Of a stretch of 64,000 nt of DNA, positions 16,346 through 23,929 are shown piece after piece; positions within the stretch are counted from its first letter, which is position 1, and each line of letters begins with the position of its first letter. Below the pieces are notes generated by a model. The model worked only from the letters and a program-made list of their open reading frames with translations, ran no database searches and had not been told where the DNA came from. The translations under genes were made by a program, and so were the position numbers. Location of the stretch: positions 1,178,001 through 1,242,000 of the forward strand of contig NZ_CP012601.1 of assembly GCF_001278755.1 (NCBI RefSeq), written 5' to 3'. Source of the DNA: Bacillus sp. FJAT-22090. Lineage in GTDB: Bacteria > Bacillota > Bacilli > Bacillales_A > Planococcaceae.

Positions 16346-16411
16346 TTCAACAAACAGGTGCTTTAGCAGAAAATCATCGTGCTGCTTAGTTGAAGAAGAT
16401 CAATATAGTAT
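16346..16411 (+). repeat. ACTAACGGG-type intergenic repeat, copy 5
   Basis: TTCAACAAACAGGTGCTTTA, then GCAGAAAATCATCGTGCTGC and TTAGTTGAAGAAGATCAATA. The outer arms TTCAACAAA and TTAGTTGAA are inverted. The right end matches copy 4's right end, including the AGTATTTTA that leads into the next gene's ribosome site. Confidence 0.65.
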
Positions 16412-16429
16412 TTTAAAAGAGGTGTTACT

Positions 16430-16882
16430 TTGATAAAAGGTTTATATGAAGCACACTTACCAGTAAGTAACTTAGAAAATTCAATTTTATTTTATCAAAA
16501 TTTAGGATTAGATATAGCCTATAAACAAGATAAACTAGCTTTTTTCTGGATTGCAAAAGGTGAAAGTTGGCTTGGTTTATGGGAAAGCGATAAAGTTAAG
16601 ATACCTTATCATCCTTCGATACGTCATATCGCGTTTCGAGTAGAGAAAGAGGATATCATCTTCGCTAAGAAATGGTTGAGTGAAAAAGGAATAGGTATTC
16701 GTTCTTCATTTGGCTTTGATGAACATCGTCAACCACTTGTATTACCTAATAATCCTCATGCACATGCTGCGATTTATTTTGATGATCCAGATGGTAATTC
16801 AATTGAGTTCATCACTCCAATTAGATTAGATTTTCAAGAAGATTTTAAGATGATGACATTTGAAGAATGGCTGAAACGATAG
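16430..16882 (+). CDS. VOC/glyoxalase-fold protein
   Basis: A 150-residue glyoxalase/bleomycin-resistance/dioxygenase superfamily protein. Metal-ligand positions of the VOC fold are plausible at His near residue 8 (EAHLPVSNLENSILFYQNLG), the HIAFRV segment and the final DDPDGNSIEFITP (Glu). A TTG start follows AAGAGGTGTTAC. VOC proteins act on antibiotics (fosfomycin, bleomycin), methylglyoxal or aromatic rings; nothing here distinguishes these. It is a single-gene unit between repeat copies 5 and 6. Confidence 0.82.
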   Translation: MIKGLYEAHLPVSNLENSILFYQNLGLDIAYKQDKLAFFWIAKGESWLGLWESDKVKIPYHPSIRHIAFRVEKEDIIFAKKWLSEKGIGIRSSFGFDEHRQPLVLPNNPHAHAAIYFDDPDGNSIEFITPIRLDFQEDFKMMTFEEWLKR

Positions 16883-16899
16883 GAGTCACAGCAGAAAAC

Positions 16900-16940
16900 T
16901 TTCTTCAACTAACAACTAACGGATGCTTTCGTTCAATAAG
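16900..16940 (+). repeat. ACTAACGGG-type intergenic repeat, copy 6
   Basis: TTTCTTCAACTAACAACTAA then CGGATGCTTTCGTTCAATAAG. ACTAAC is duplicated in tandem. This is the last copy seen in the row; the SOS-regulated uvrX gene follows. Confidence 0.6.
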
Positions 16941-17063
16941 AACTACTAAATTAATTTAACTTGATTACAAGGTTTTGGATAAGTTAAATGAGAACTAAAT
17001 TTTATCCATCTTGGATTGAAGAGGATGTAAAGGTGGATATAAAGTAAAACCTATTATTTACCA

Positions 17064-17109
17064 TTGAATAAGAACGTTCGTTCGGCATATAATATGAGAA
17101 CAGATGTTC
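17064..17109 (+). promoter_or_regulatory. uvrX promoter with two LexA (SOS) boxes
   Basis: The -35 TTGAAT (17064-17069) and -10 TATAAT (17088-17093) are 18 bp apart. Box 1 GAAC-GTTC-GTTC (17072-17083) fills the spacer and box 2 GAAC-AGAT-GTTC (17098-17109) lies over the expected start of transcription. Both fit the Bacillus LexA core GAAC-N4-GTTC. LexA binding would block the polymerase; DNA damage would release it. Confidence 0.85.
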
Positions 17110-17130
17110 CTTATGAGAGGAGTAAATAAT

Positions 17131-18384
17131 ATGTATGAAGGGTTAGAAAGTCGGAAAATAATATGTATTGATATGCGGAGTTTCTTTGCGAGCTGTGCGG
17201 CGGCCGATGCGGGGCTGGATGTGATGAATACACCCATTGCGGTGATTGGTAATATGGAGCATAAGGGAAGTATTGTACTCGCAGCATCTCCTATGATGAA
17301 GAAAAAATTTGGTGTGAAAACAGGAACACGGCTATTTGAAGTTCCAGATCATCCGTCTATTCATTTAATTGAGCCGAAGATGGAATTTTTTGTTCGAGTT
17401 TCCGTTGAAATCGTTCGCTATTTAAATCAGTATGTTCCGAATGAAGCAATTCATGTGTATAGTATCGATGAGTGTTTTGCTGATTTAGGCGGTACCGAAA
17501 AGCTTTGGGGTCCAATCGAAAAAACAATTAAGCGAATCCAAGACGGCATGTACAGTCAGTTTCAATTGCCGTGCGCTGTTGGGATGGGACCAAACATGCT
17601 GATGGCAAAGCTTGCGCTAGACTTAGAAGCAAAAAAGACAGGTTTCGCGGAGTGGACGTATGAGGATGTGCAAAAAAAATTATGGCCCGTTACTCCTTTA
17701 AGTGAGATGTGGGGCATTGGTTCTCGTTTAGAGAAGACATTGAATAATATGGGGATTTTTACAGTTGGGCAGTTAGCGCAAACTTCTCTCGCTACATTAG
17801 AAGCAAAATTTGGTGTCATGGGCAACCAACTTTACCATCATGCGTGGGGAATTGACTTGTCCGAGCTTGGCGCTCCTTTAGTGAATGGACAAATCAGTTA
17901 CGGGAAAGGCCAAGTATTGTATCGTGATTACTGTACAAAAAAAGAAGTGATGGCAGTGATTTTAGAAATGTGTGAGGATGTCGCTAGACGCGCCAGAGAA
18001 GCGAACATGGCAGGAAGAACCATCCATCTTCAAGTCGGATACAGCAAGGATTCATTTGGAGGGGGATTTAATCGTTCTCGCTCGATAGAAGAACCGACAA
18101 ATGCCACGATGAAAATATATAAAGTATGCGAACAGATTTTTGATGAGTTTTATGATCATCGTCCTGTTCGTAGGCTGGCGATTTCTATTACCAATTTAGA
18201 GCCGGAATATTCGATGCAGCTCAGTTTGTTTGAAGAGGGAAAGTGGAAGGAACGAAAGTTAGGAAAAACAATGGATTTGCTGCGAAGCAAATACGGCTCC
18301 ACTGCAATTCTACGCGCTGTATCCTATACAGAAGCAGGAACAGCGTTGAAACGTGCTGGTTTGCTTGGAGGGCATAAAAAGTAG
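17131..18384 (+). CDS. uvrX: Y-family DNA polymerase UvrX/YqjW-like
   Basis: A 417-residue translesion DNA polymerase of the UmuC group. Catalytic carboxylates appear in the opening IDMRSFFASC and in YSIDECFADLGG; HhH-like and little-finger regions follow (WGIGSRLEKTLNNMGIFTVG). It ends with a beta-clamp type motif QLSLFEEG. The start is ATG 17131 with AGAGGAGT 8 bp upstream; an ATG at 17104 lies within LexA box 2. No yolD-type partner gene is adjacent, unlike B. subtilis uvrX and yqjW as I recall them. Confidence 0.93.
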   Translation: MYEGLESRKIICIDMRSFFASCAAADAGLDVMNTPIAVIGNMEHKGSIVLAASPMMKKKFGVKTGTRLFEVPDHPSIHLIEPKMEFFVRVSVEIVRYLNQYVPNEAIHVYSIDECFADLGGTEKLWGPIEKTIKRIQDGMYSQFQLPCAVGMGPNMLMAKLALDLEAKKTGFAEWTYEDVQKKLWPVTPLSEMWGIGSRLEKTLNNMGIFTVGQLAQTSLATLEAKFGVMGNQLYHHAWGIDLSELGAPLVNGQISYGKGQVLYRDYCTKKEVMAVILEMCEDVARRAREANMAGRTIHLQVGYSKDSFGGGFNRSRSIEEPTNATMKIYKVCEQIFDEFYDHRPVRRLAISITNLEPEYSMQLSLFEEGKWKERKLGKTMDLLRSKYGSTAILRAVSYTEAGTALKRAGLLGGHKK

Positions 18385-18422
18385 AAGCGAGAACCAATCG
18401 AACGTTTTTGAACCCAAACGAA

Positions 18423-18462
18423 AACATGACGTAATTCCTAAAGGACAACGTTATGTTTTTTT
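18423..18462 (+). terminator. uvrX terminator
   Basis: AACATGACGT pairs with ACGTTATGTT (one wobble), followed by a run of Ts, 40 bp after the stop. Confidence 0.75.
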
Positions 18463-18666
18463 CGAGTAGGTATGACATTGTGATGGCAACTGTTGTTAAA
18501 CCAATAATGAGACCGAATTTTGTTAAATTAATCTAGATTTTTTGCGTAGATTTTCTCTGACATATCTAAAAAATTTATATTGATAAATCCCATGAAATAT
18601 GTCCAACCTATGCCGATAATAAAAATATATAGATAAAGAGATATTTAATACTAGGAGAAAATACTT

Positions 18667-19344
18667 TTGATAAATCAAAAAAATAGGAAAAGATTATTAA
18701 TTACGTCAATTATTTTGGTTATGCTCGTATGCTTAGAAGGCTTTCAAGCGACTTCAATGAGTGCTTCAACAATCCGTGTTGCCTGTGTGGGCGATAGCAT
18801 TACTTATGGATATGGGTACCCTGCCGAATTACAAACCCTGCTTGGTACCAGTTATAGTGTGGAAAACTTTGGTTACAGCGGCAGGACTGCGATGAGCACT
18901 GGCGACAAGCCATATGTGAATGAAAAAATTTTTCAGGACAGTTTAAATTACTTACCGGATATTGTTGTAATTATGTTTGGAACGAATGATTCAAAAGTAC
19001 AAAACTGGGTGAGTAAAGAGGAATTTAAAAAGCAATATAAAGAGCTTGTGCAGTCCTATACTCAGTTAAAATCAAAACCCGTTGTCTATCTCAATACACC
19101 AGCAACTCCCTTTTATGTTGATGGAAAAGCAGAAGGCCCAATGGAATTTAATATTCAGAAGGATATGGTCCATGAAGCAGCTGAAGCTGTACGGGAAATA
19201 GGAAAAGAGCTTGGATTACAAGTAATTGAAATTAATGATATAACAAAGAACCATCCAGAATGGTTTAGAATAGACGGAATCCATCCAAATGCAGACGGAG
19301 CAAAAGCAATTGCCAATATGGTATACGATGCCATCAAAAAATAA
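18667..19344 (+). CDS. Secreted SGNH/GDSL hydrolase
   Basis: A 225-residue esterase/lipase of the SGNH fold. A basic N-terminus, a hydrophobic core (LLITSIILVMLVCLEGF) and a likely cleavage after SMSAS form the signal peptide. Catalytic blocks: GDSITYG (Ser, block I), FGYSGRTAM (Gly region), FGTNDSK (Asn, block III) and DGIHPNADG (Asp/His, block V). The TTG start has AGGAGAA upstream. It acts outside the cell on esters such as lipids or acetylated polysaccharide; the substrate is unknown. Monocistronic, with a strong terminator. Confidence 0.87.
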   Translation: MINQKNRKRLLITSIILVMLVCLEGFQATSMSASTIRVACVGDSITYGYGYPAELQTLLGTSYSVENFGYSGRTAMSTGDKPYVNEKIFQDSLNYLPDIVVIMFGTNDSKVQNWVSKEEFKKQYKELVQSYTQLKSKPVVYLNTPATPFYVDGKAEGPMEFNIQKDMVHEAAEAVREIGKELGLQVIEINDITKNHPEWFRIDGIHPNADGAKAIANMVYDAIKK

Positions 19345-19396
19345 TTTATTATTTCAACCAAATCTGATTCAGCTTTAGAGCCGGATATTCGAAATG

Positions 19397-19426
19397 ATCG
19401 AACGTTTACATGCGTTCGATTTTTTT
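19397..19426 (+). terminator. SGNH hydrolase terminator
   Basis: A perfect 8-bp stem ATCGAACG/CGTTCGAT with an 8-base loop and six Ts. Confidence 0.85.
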
Positions 19427-19512
19427 GTTTTAAGATACGGACTTCAACTTTCCTATTTTGGAAGGGTATTCTCTCCTATATGTGGAATTAAATATAAAGG
19501 GAGAATAAGCGA

Positions 19513-19953
19513 ATGAAAATGAAAAGTCTATATCTTATGAATTTTGTTTACATATTACTGTCGCTATACATGTTCCTCATCGCAAGAAAGTATATATTTG
19601 TAGATGAAACCGCGAGAAGCGCAGTGAGCACACTAGCTATAGGGATTATTGGAAGTATGAATACATTTTATATTAATCAAGATCGACTACAAAAAGCTTT
19701 CAAGCATTTACTCGCGATTTATACAATAGGACTAATAAGCTTAACTATATTATTTAATATGGAATTACCTATTTATACGTACAAAGATGCAATAGCTAAA
19801 ATAGAGAGCGAAACTGGTGAAGAAGTGGGTAAAGGAAAAGAAGTTAAAAAAACGATTGGTCACTATATTATCGAAACAAACGGTGGCACATACTTGTTTA
19901 ATGTAGAAAGTGGAGATTTTGCGAAGAGACAGGAAAATGCAAAGGAGAGATAG
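19513..19953 (+). CDS. Membrane protein with C-terminal soluble domain, unknown
   Basis: A 146-residue protein: three hydrophobic helices in the first ~80 residues, then a ~60-residue domain (YKDAIAKIESETGEEVG ... GGTYLFNVESGDF). That domain recalls PepSY-like modules in its 'conserved helix then GG-Y-FNV-SGDF strand' order, but the match is by eye only. AAGGGAGAA precedes the ATG. It is four bp from the DUF6157 gene and likely co-transcribed. Confidence 0.7.
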   Translation: MKMKSLYLMNFVYILLSLYMFLIARKYIFVDETARSAVSTLAIGIIGSMNTFYINQDRLQKAFKHLLAIYTIGLISLTILFNMELPIYTYKDAIAKIESETGEEVGKGKEVKKTIGHYIIETNGGTYLFNVESGDFAKRQENAKER

Positions 19954-19956
19954 AAA

Positions 19957-20358
19957 GTGAGCTACAAAAACACTTTTATCCTGGTATCTGAAGATTTATC
20001 AGTGGAAACTGCCGTCATACCGATGCCGAGAAAAGAAAAACCAACTATTGCTTCAATTGAGTATGAATTAATCTACAATAATCCTTATAAATACACGCAA
20101 GACGATGTGCAATTTCAAACTTATGTCATAAAAAATGAGTTTGAATCAGACCAGCTAGACGAACTTCGCGAACAATTTTTCTCCAAACCTAAAGCATGCT
20201 TTAGAGCCTCTCCATTAGTTAAAAAATATGGATGGGGAATTCACTATAATGAAGAAGGAAAAGTCTCCATCTACGAAATGAATAGTAGACCATATCATCA
20301 ATTTCTTCATTCGGATGAAACCACGATTTTAAAAGGAATGCGATCTAAGCGTAAATAA
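19957..20358 (+). CDS. DUF6157-like conserved protein
   Basis: A 133-residue soluble protein starting with GTG (19957). NTFILVSEDL, the IEYELIYNNPYKYTQDDVQF region and PLVKKYGWGIHYNEEGKVSIYE are what I associate with DUF6157. No catalytic motif stands out. It lies between the membrane protein and the DinB-fold gene, with short spacers, so the three form a probable operon. Function unknown. Confidence 0.7.
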   Translation: MSYKNTFILVSEDLSVETAVIPMPRKEKPTIASIEYELIYNNPYKYTQDDVQFQTYVIKNEFESDQLDELREQFFSKPKACFRASPLVKKYGWGIHYNEEGKVSIYEMNSRPYHQFLHSDETTILKGMRSKRK

Positions 20359-20374
20359 AGAGGGAGGACTTGAA

Positions 20375-20845
20375 TTGGAACAAATGATATTTCATCATAT
20401 GGAAACCGTACGAACAATAACAGAGAAGTCAATTAAAACGATACCAGAAGAGATTGCGGATATAGTACCAAAAGGTTTTAATAATAATATTCGTTGGAAT
20501 TTCGGTCACATTGCATATATCCAAGAAAAACTCGTTTATGGTGTTTTGGGTGAAAAGATGAGCGTTCCAAATGAATATGAAGAGCTATTTAGTGCAGGAA
20601 CAAAGCCCGCTGATTGGAAAAAGACGCCTCCTTCTTTAGCGGAAATTTCAGTAGTATTAAGCGAACAAAAACTCAGAATAAATAAATCTCTCCAAGGAAA
20701 TTTGTATAAGGAGCTACCAAAACCATTTACAAACAAAGCTGGCATCACTTTTAATACCTTAGGAGAAACCTTTCTGTTCAGCTTTTACCATGAAGCACTT
20801 CATATGGAAGCAATTAAAAGAATTTATCTAGAATGCAAAAAATGA
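20375..20845 (+). CDS. DinB-superfamily protein
   Basis: A 156-residue four-helix-bundle protein. Metal-ligand histidines fit the DinB/YfiT pattern: one in WNFGHIAY (helix 2) and two in FYHEALHMEAIKR (last helix). AGGGAGG lies 8 bp before the TTG start. DinB-fold proteins include bacillithiol/mycothiol-dependent transferases; this one is not assignable further. It is the last gene of the small operon. Confidence 0.82.
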   Translation: MEQMIFHHMETVRTITEKSIKTIPEEIADIVPKGFNNNIRWNFGHIAYIQEKLVYGVLGEKMSVPNEYEELFSAGTKPADWKKTPPSLAEISVVLSEQKLRINKSLQGNLYKELPKPFTNKAGITFNTLGETFLFSFYHEALHMEAIKRIYLECKK

Positions 20846-20856
20846 ATATGTAGTTG

Positions 20857-20956
20857 TGATCGTAAAAAAAGTTTTCTGCCCGGATAAGAAAAAATATGAC
20901 CGGATAGATAAATTTCTGTCCATATAAAACTATTTGTGACCGCATAAAGAATATGG
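20857..20956. repeat. Five degenerate 20-bp tandem repeats
   Basis: Five units start at 20857, 20877, 20897, 20917 and 20937, each exactly 20 bp, with consensus near TGACCGGATAAANAAATTTC. TGNCC(G)GATA is conserved and the second half is A/T-rich. The last unit ends just before the next small gene. It could be a regulatory array or a simple intergenic repeat. Confidence 0.7.
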
Positions 20957-21025
20957 AGATATCAATATGAACTTAAAGTCTTTCTCAGTGGAGTATCTGT
21001 AGCTTTTTCTATCATACTCTTTAGA

Positions 21026-21220
21026 TTGATAGATGAACACGTTTATAGAATGCCTATTATCTTTGGTGCAATCTTAGTAGGTTTGTTCGCAGGCGCATTA
21101 GTTATAATAATTCATTCTATACCGAATTTAAATAAAGAAATGAACAAATACATCTTTTATACACTATCAAGTATAGTTTTGTTGTGTATAGTTGGTTCCT
21201 ACTATTTATTTGATTTATAA
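21026..21220 (+). CDS. Small membrane protein, 5' end possibly frameshifted
   Basis: At least 64 residues with two helices (IIFGAILVGLFAGALVIIIH and YTLSSIVLLCIVGSYYLF). From the TTG at 21026 there is no ribosome site, yet the frame stays open upstream and reads ELKVFLSGVSVAFSIILFRL, a plausible first helix. An ATG at 20967 in another frame (MNLKSF) sits where the start should be. A 1-base slip near 20978 would join them. This is either a recent frameshift or a sequence error. Confidence 0.5.
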   Translation: MIDEHVYRMPIIFGAILVGLFAGALVIIIHSIPNLNKEMNKYIFYTLSSIVLLCIVGSYYLFDL

Positions 21221-21249
21221 CAACAGACAGTGTTAAGGAGTCGATTTTA

Positions 21250-21558
21250 TTGGAGTATCAATTTCCAGAGTTTATATATTTAAGACCAGTATTTATCGGT
21301 TTCATTATCATTTTACTCGTATTATTATTCGGAGTTATTTTTCTAAATAAAAACATAGTGAACCTATTTTCAGTTGTAAGTATAACGTTCATTTGTATAT
21401 CCGTCTCTGCTATAACGCTTTATTCAAGTGGATATATTGTAGATGAGTATAATTTAGCCGGAGATCCTATTTCTTTTTACATGTTTTTTGTCATACTAGT
21501 ATTAGCTTTTCTTAATTTAATTATTTTTATGACAAGATATAAAAAGAGCATGTTGTGA
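21250..21558 (+). CDS. Small three-helix membrane protein
   Basis: 102 residues, TTG start with AAGGAG 10 bp upstream. Three long hydrophobic helices, a short polar loop (SGYIVDEYNLAGDP) and a basic tail RYKKSML. It follows another small membrane protein by 30 bp. The stop codon lies inside the loop of the first of two near-identical hairpins that bracket the next repeat element. No family recognised. Confidence 0.65.
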   Translation: MEYQFPEFIYLRPVFIGFIIILLVLLFGVIFLNKNIVNLFSVVSITFICISVSAITLYSSGYIVDEYNLAGDPISFYMFFVILVLAFLNLIIFMTRYKKSML

Positions 21559-21902
21559 AGCATGCTCTCAGCTTGTCAACAAAAGGCTTCGAGATTTCAT
21601 CCTCTCAATACCTTTCGATTTTGCCTAGAGAAATCTTTAACTTATATAATATTCATTAGGTAATTATTCAATAGATTGATTGGAGCGGAGGCGGCGACTC
21701 CAGCGGGAAAAGCGGGACAGTCGAGACCCTGGACTGAGCCTTGCGAAGGAAGCGGCTCGGCCCCCGCCCGCGGAACGCGTCCGCCAGGAGCGGAAATCCC
21801 AATTCTATTTATCAAACTTTTTATTTTAAAAAAAGACTATAGAGAAACTCAAAATCCTAAGAGTTTTTCTACAGTCTGAGAGCATGTTGTGAAATATGCT
21901 CT
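21545..21902. mobile_element. Terminator-bracketed repeat element, copy A
   Basis: A 24-bp hairpin (arms AGAGCATG and CATGCTCT, loop TTGTGAAG) at 21545-21568 is repeated at 21879-21902 with two changes; only the second is followed by TTTT. The 310-bp body between (21569-21878) starts CAGCTTGTCAACAAAA and ends TTTTTCTACAGTCTG, related inverted ends. It holds an AT-rich left arm, a very G+C-rich core (about 21679-21802, GGAGCGGAGGCGGCGACTCC at its left) and an imperfect 17-bp stem before the right end. It matches copy B at 31913-32330 in ends, arm (ATTAGG-AATT) and core signature. The core resembles G+C-rich intergenic repeats I recall from Bacillaceae. It encodes no protein. Confidence 0.65.
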
Positions 21903-21906
21903 TTTG
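21879..21906 (+). terminator. Terminator of the upstream membrane-protein genes (distal hairpin copy)
   Basis: 8-bp stem AGAGCATG/ATATGCTCT-type with TTTT following. It is the intact member of the hairpin pair that brackets copy A. Confidence 0.6.
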
Positions 21907-21919
21907 TCTGTTTTATTTA

Positions 21920-23287
21920 TTACGTACGAGAATGAACTTTTTCACCTTGCACCCAAACTTCTCGAATGTTTTCCGGGCGAACTAAATACATTATTTTTTG
22001 GAAGACATCGTTTAAGTCCTCAATCGAATTAAAAATAGGTAGTCTTGCGGATGGTAAAAGAGTATCAATGATTTGTACATCCCATGCATAGTTTTCTTCT
22101 AAACGACCAATTGGTAAGCTTAAACTTTCCCCACCACCAGCAGTTGCGAAGTAAAACGCCTCATTAATGGTAATCCGTGAATTTGACACACCGCGTTCAT
22201 CTGCAGGTAATGACGTATTCACACCATCCTCTAACATTCTGGATGATATAACAGCTTGTCTAGCATTATCGAAAAGACTAGGTGAAAATCCACCGGAAAT
22301 ATCCGATCCTAACCCAATCTCAACACCTTTAGAATGCAAATGAGCGATTGGTATGACGCTATTTGCAAAGTAAGCATTGGAAACGGGGCAGTGGCTGACA
22401 GCCGTTCCCGTTTCTGCAAATAACTCTGCATCCGCATCATTTAAAAAATTACAATGAGCCATCACAGATTTTTCGCGTAGAAGCCCGAAATCATTTAAAG
22501 CAAACGCGTCATTCTTCTGAAAACGATTTTGTACATACTCATGTTCCCAATCACTTTCACTGCAATGCGACTGTATATATGTATCATATTTAGCAGCTAA
22601 ATCTCCCAAACCTTTTAAGGCATCGTCTGTACAGCTAGGAATAAAGCGTGGCGTAACTACAGGATAGACACCTTGTTTAGTAGATTTTGCTAACTCTTTC
22701 ACTGCAAGGATAAATTCCTCTGTATCTTCTAGTGCGGTCTGCGTGTCTGTATCTCGATAGAAATCAGGATTTTCTTCTTGAGAATCCATTACTACTTTTC
22801 CAACTAGACCTCGCTGCCCTTTTTCGGCACAGATTTCAGCTAGCAAGAGGCTCGCTTCCTTATGAACAGTTGCAAAATAAAGTGCAGTAGTTGTTCCGTT
22901 TGCTAAAAGCGTGTTTACTACTTCATCGTATACATTTTTTGCAAATGCTAAATCAGAGAATTTAGATTCTAGAGGGAAAGTATATGTGTTAAGCCAATCA
23001 TAGAGTGGAATGTCTAATGCTGTTCCAGCTTGAGCCCATTGGGGTGCGTGTACATGAAGATCAATAAATCCGGGTAAAAGATATTGTCCATAGGCTAAAC
23101 GTTGAAAATTTTCACTGTCATGATAAGTCTCCAGTAAGGTTACATAATCCGTGTCATCTGGAGCAATTATTCTTTCAATCATTCCGTTCGAATTAATGCA
23201 GAAAAGATAATCTTTTAAAATTTGAACTTCTTTTGATGACTTACTTGAAAAAGCAGTTCCTTGAAATATTTGCGTATATTTTTCCAT
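21920..23287 (-). CDS. guaD: Guanine deaminase (amidohydrolase family)
   Basis: A 455-residue Zn amidohydrolase converting guanine to xanthine and ammonia in purine salvage. Metal and active-site motifs: GFIDLHVHAPQWAQAG (HxH plus the guanine-deaminase PQW), PLYDWLNTYTFPLE, QSHCSES, MAHCNFL and the Asp in GLGSDISGG. The length is right for the SsnA/GuaD type, not the small cytidine-deaminase-like GuaD of B. subtilis. AAGGTG precedes the ATG. No purine riboswitch seen in the 130 bp upstream. Confidence 0.93.
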   Translation of the reverse strand: MEKYTQIFQGTAFSSKSSKEVQILKDYLFCINSNGMIERIIAPDDTDYVTLLETYHDSENFQRLAYGQYLLPGFIDLHVHAPQWAQAGTALDIPLYDWLNTYTFPLESKFSDLAFAKNVYDEVVNTLLANGTTTALYFATVHKEASLLLAEICAEKGQRGLVGKVVMDSQEENPDFYRDTDTQTALEDTEEFILAVKELAKSTKQGVYPVVTPRFIPSCTDDALKGLGDLAAKYDTYIQSHCSESDWEHEYVQNRFQKNDAFALNDFGLLREKSVMAHCNFLNDADAELFAETGTAVSHCPVSNAYFANSVIPIAHLHSKGVEIGLGSDISGGFSPSLFDNARQAVISSRMLEDGVNTSLPADERGVSNSRITINEAFYFATAGGGESLSLPIGRLEENYAWDVQIIDTLLPSARLPIFNSIEDLNDVFQKIMYLVRPENIREVWVQGEKVHSRT

Positions 23288-23420
23288 AAATTACACCTTA
23301 TTGTTCGTATTTTTATAATTACAGTTGTTATTATAGAGGATAAAAAATAATTAGTCTATTTAAAGAGGAGATAGTTACCTAAGTACCGAATACTATTTAC
23401 AAACATGGGGGTGCTGTGTA

Positions 23421-23876
23421 ATGTATTTATACTTTAATGGCTTAATAATTAGGGAAGGTACCAAGGGGGTACCGGCACAATATGTAGAACAACTTTTTGA
23501 AGATGCTGGATGGGCGAGAAATACTCCAGATTGGCAGAAAGAAAAATTCTCATTAATATTCAATAATTCTACTTGGGCATTTACTGTATGGAAGGAGAAT
23601 AAAATGATAGCAATGATTCGAGTTATTTCGGATCAAATAATGGTGGCAAACATTTTAGATTTAGTTGTATTATCTGAATATCGCGGGACAGGTATCGGTA
23701 AAAAGCTAGTGGAACTATGTGTACAGAAATTGCCTCACGGTGATTGGTTTGCTCATACTTCTTCCAACAATTTTAAATTCTACGAAAAGTGTGGGTTTGA
23801 AGTGAAAGATATCTCTCAAAACGGAACTTGTGCATATTATGGATATATACAAGCAAGAAAAGAAGGACATAGATAA
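23421..23876 (+). CDS. GNAT acetyltransferase
   Basis: 151 residues with a typical GNAT core: LDLVVLSEYRGTGIGKKLVE (acetyl-CoA loop RGTGIG) and the C-terminal NNFKFYEKCGFEVKD. GGGGGTG lies just before the ATG. It faces serC across a shared terminator. Substrate unknown. Confidence 0.88.
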   Translation: MYLYFNGLIIREGTKGVPAQYVEQLFEDAGWARNTPDWQKEKFSLIFNNSTWAFTVWKENKMIAMIRVISDQIMVANILDLVVLSEYRGTGIGKKLVELCVQKLPHGDWFAHTSSNNFKFYEKCGFEVKDISQNGTCAYYGYIQARKEGHR

Positions 23877-23929
23877 AAGAAGAAGCCCTTGCCAAGTGTT
23901 TTTAACGGGAAGAGCTACTTCTTTTTTTA
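23876..23929. terminator. Hairpin between converging GNAT gene and serC
   Basis: AAAGAAGAAGC pairs imperfectly with GCTACTTCTTT, followed by Ts; likely bidirectional. Confidence 0.5.

Noticed and set aside
12326-16940. Calling the array a true integron or CALIN
   Set aside because: The repeat ends do not match attC R''/R' boxes and no tyrosine integrase or attI is visible, so only 'cassette-like' is justified.
21676-21879. 67-residue frame in the G+C-rich repeat
   Set aside because: The frame follows from the high G+C of the repeat core, has no ribosome site and no family resemblance.
23288-23420. Purine riboswitch upstream of guaD
   Set aside because: The 130-bp leader lacks the three-helix layout and core bases.
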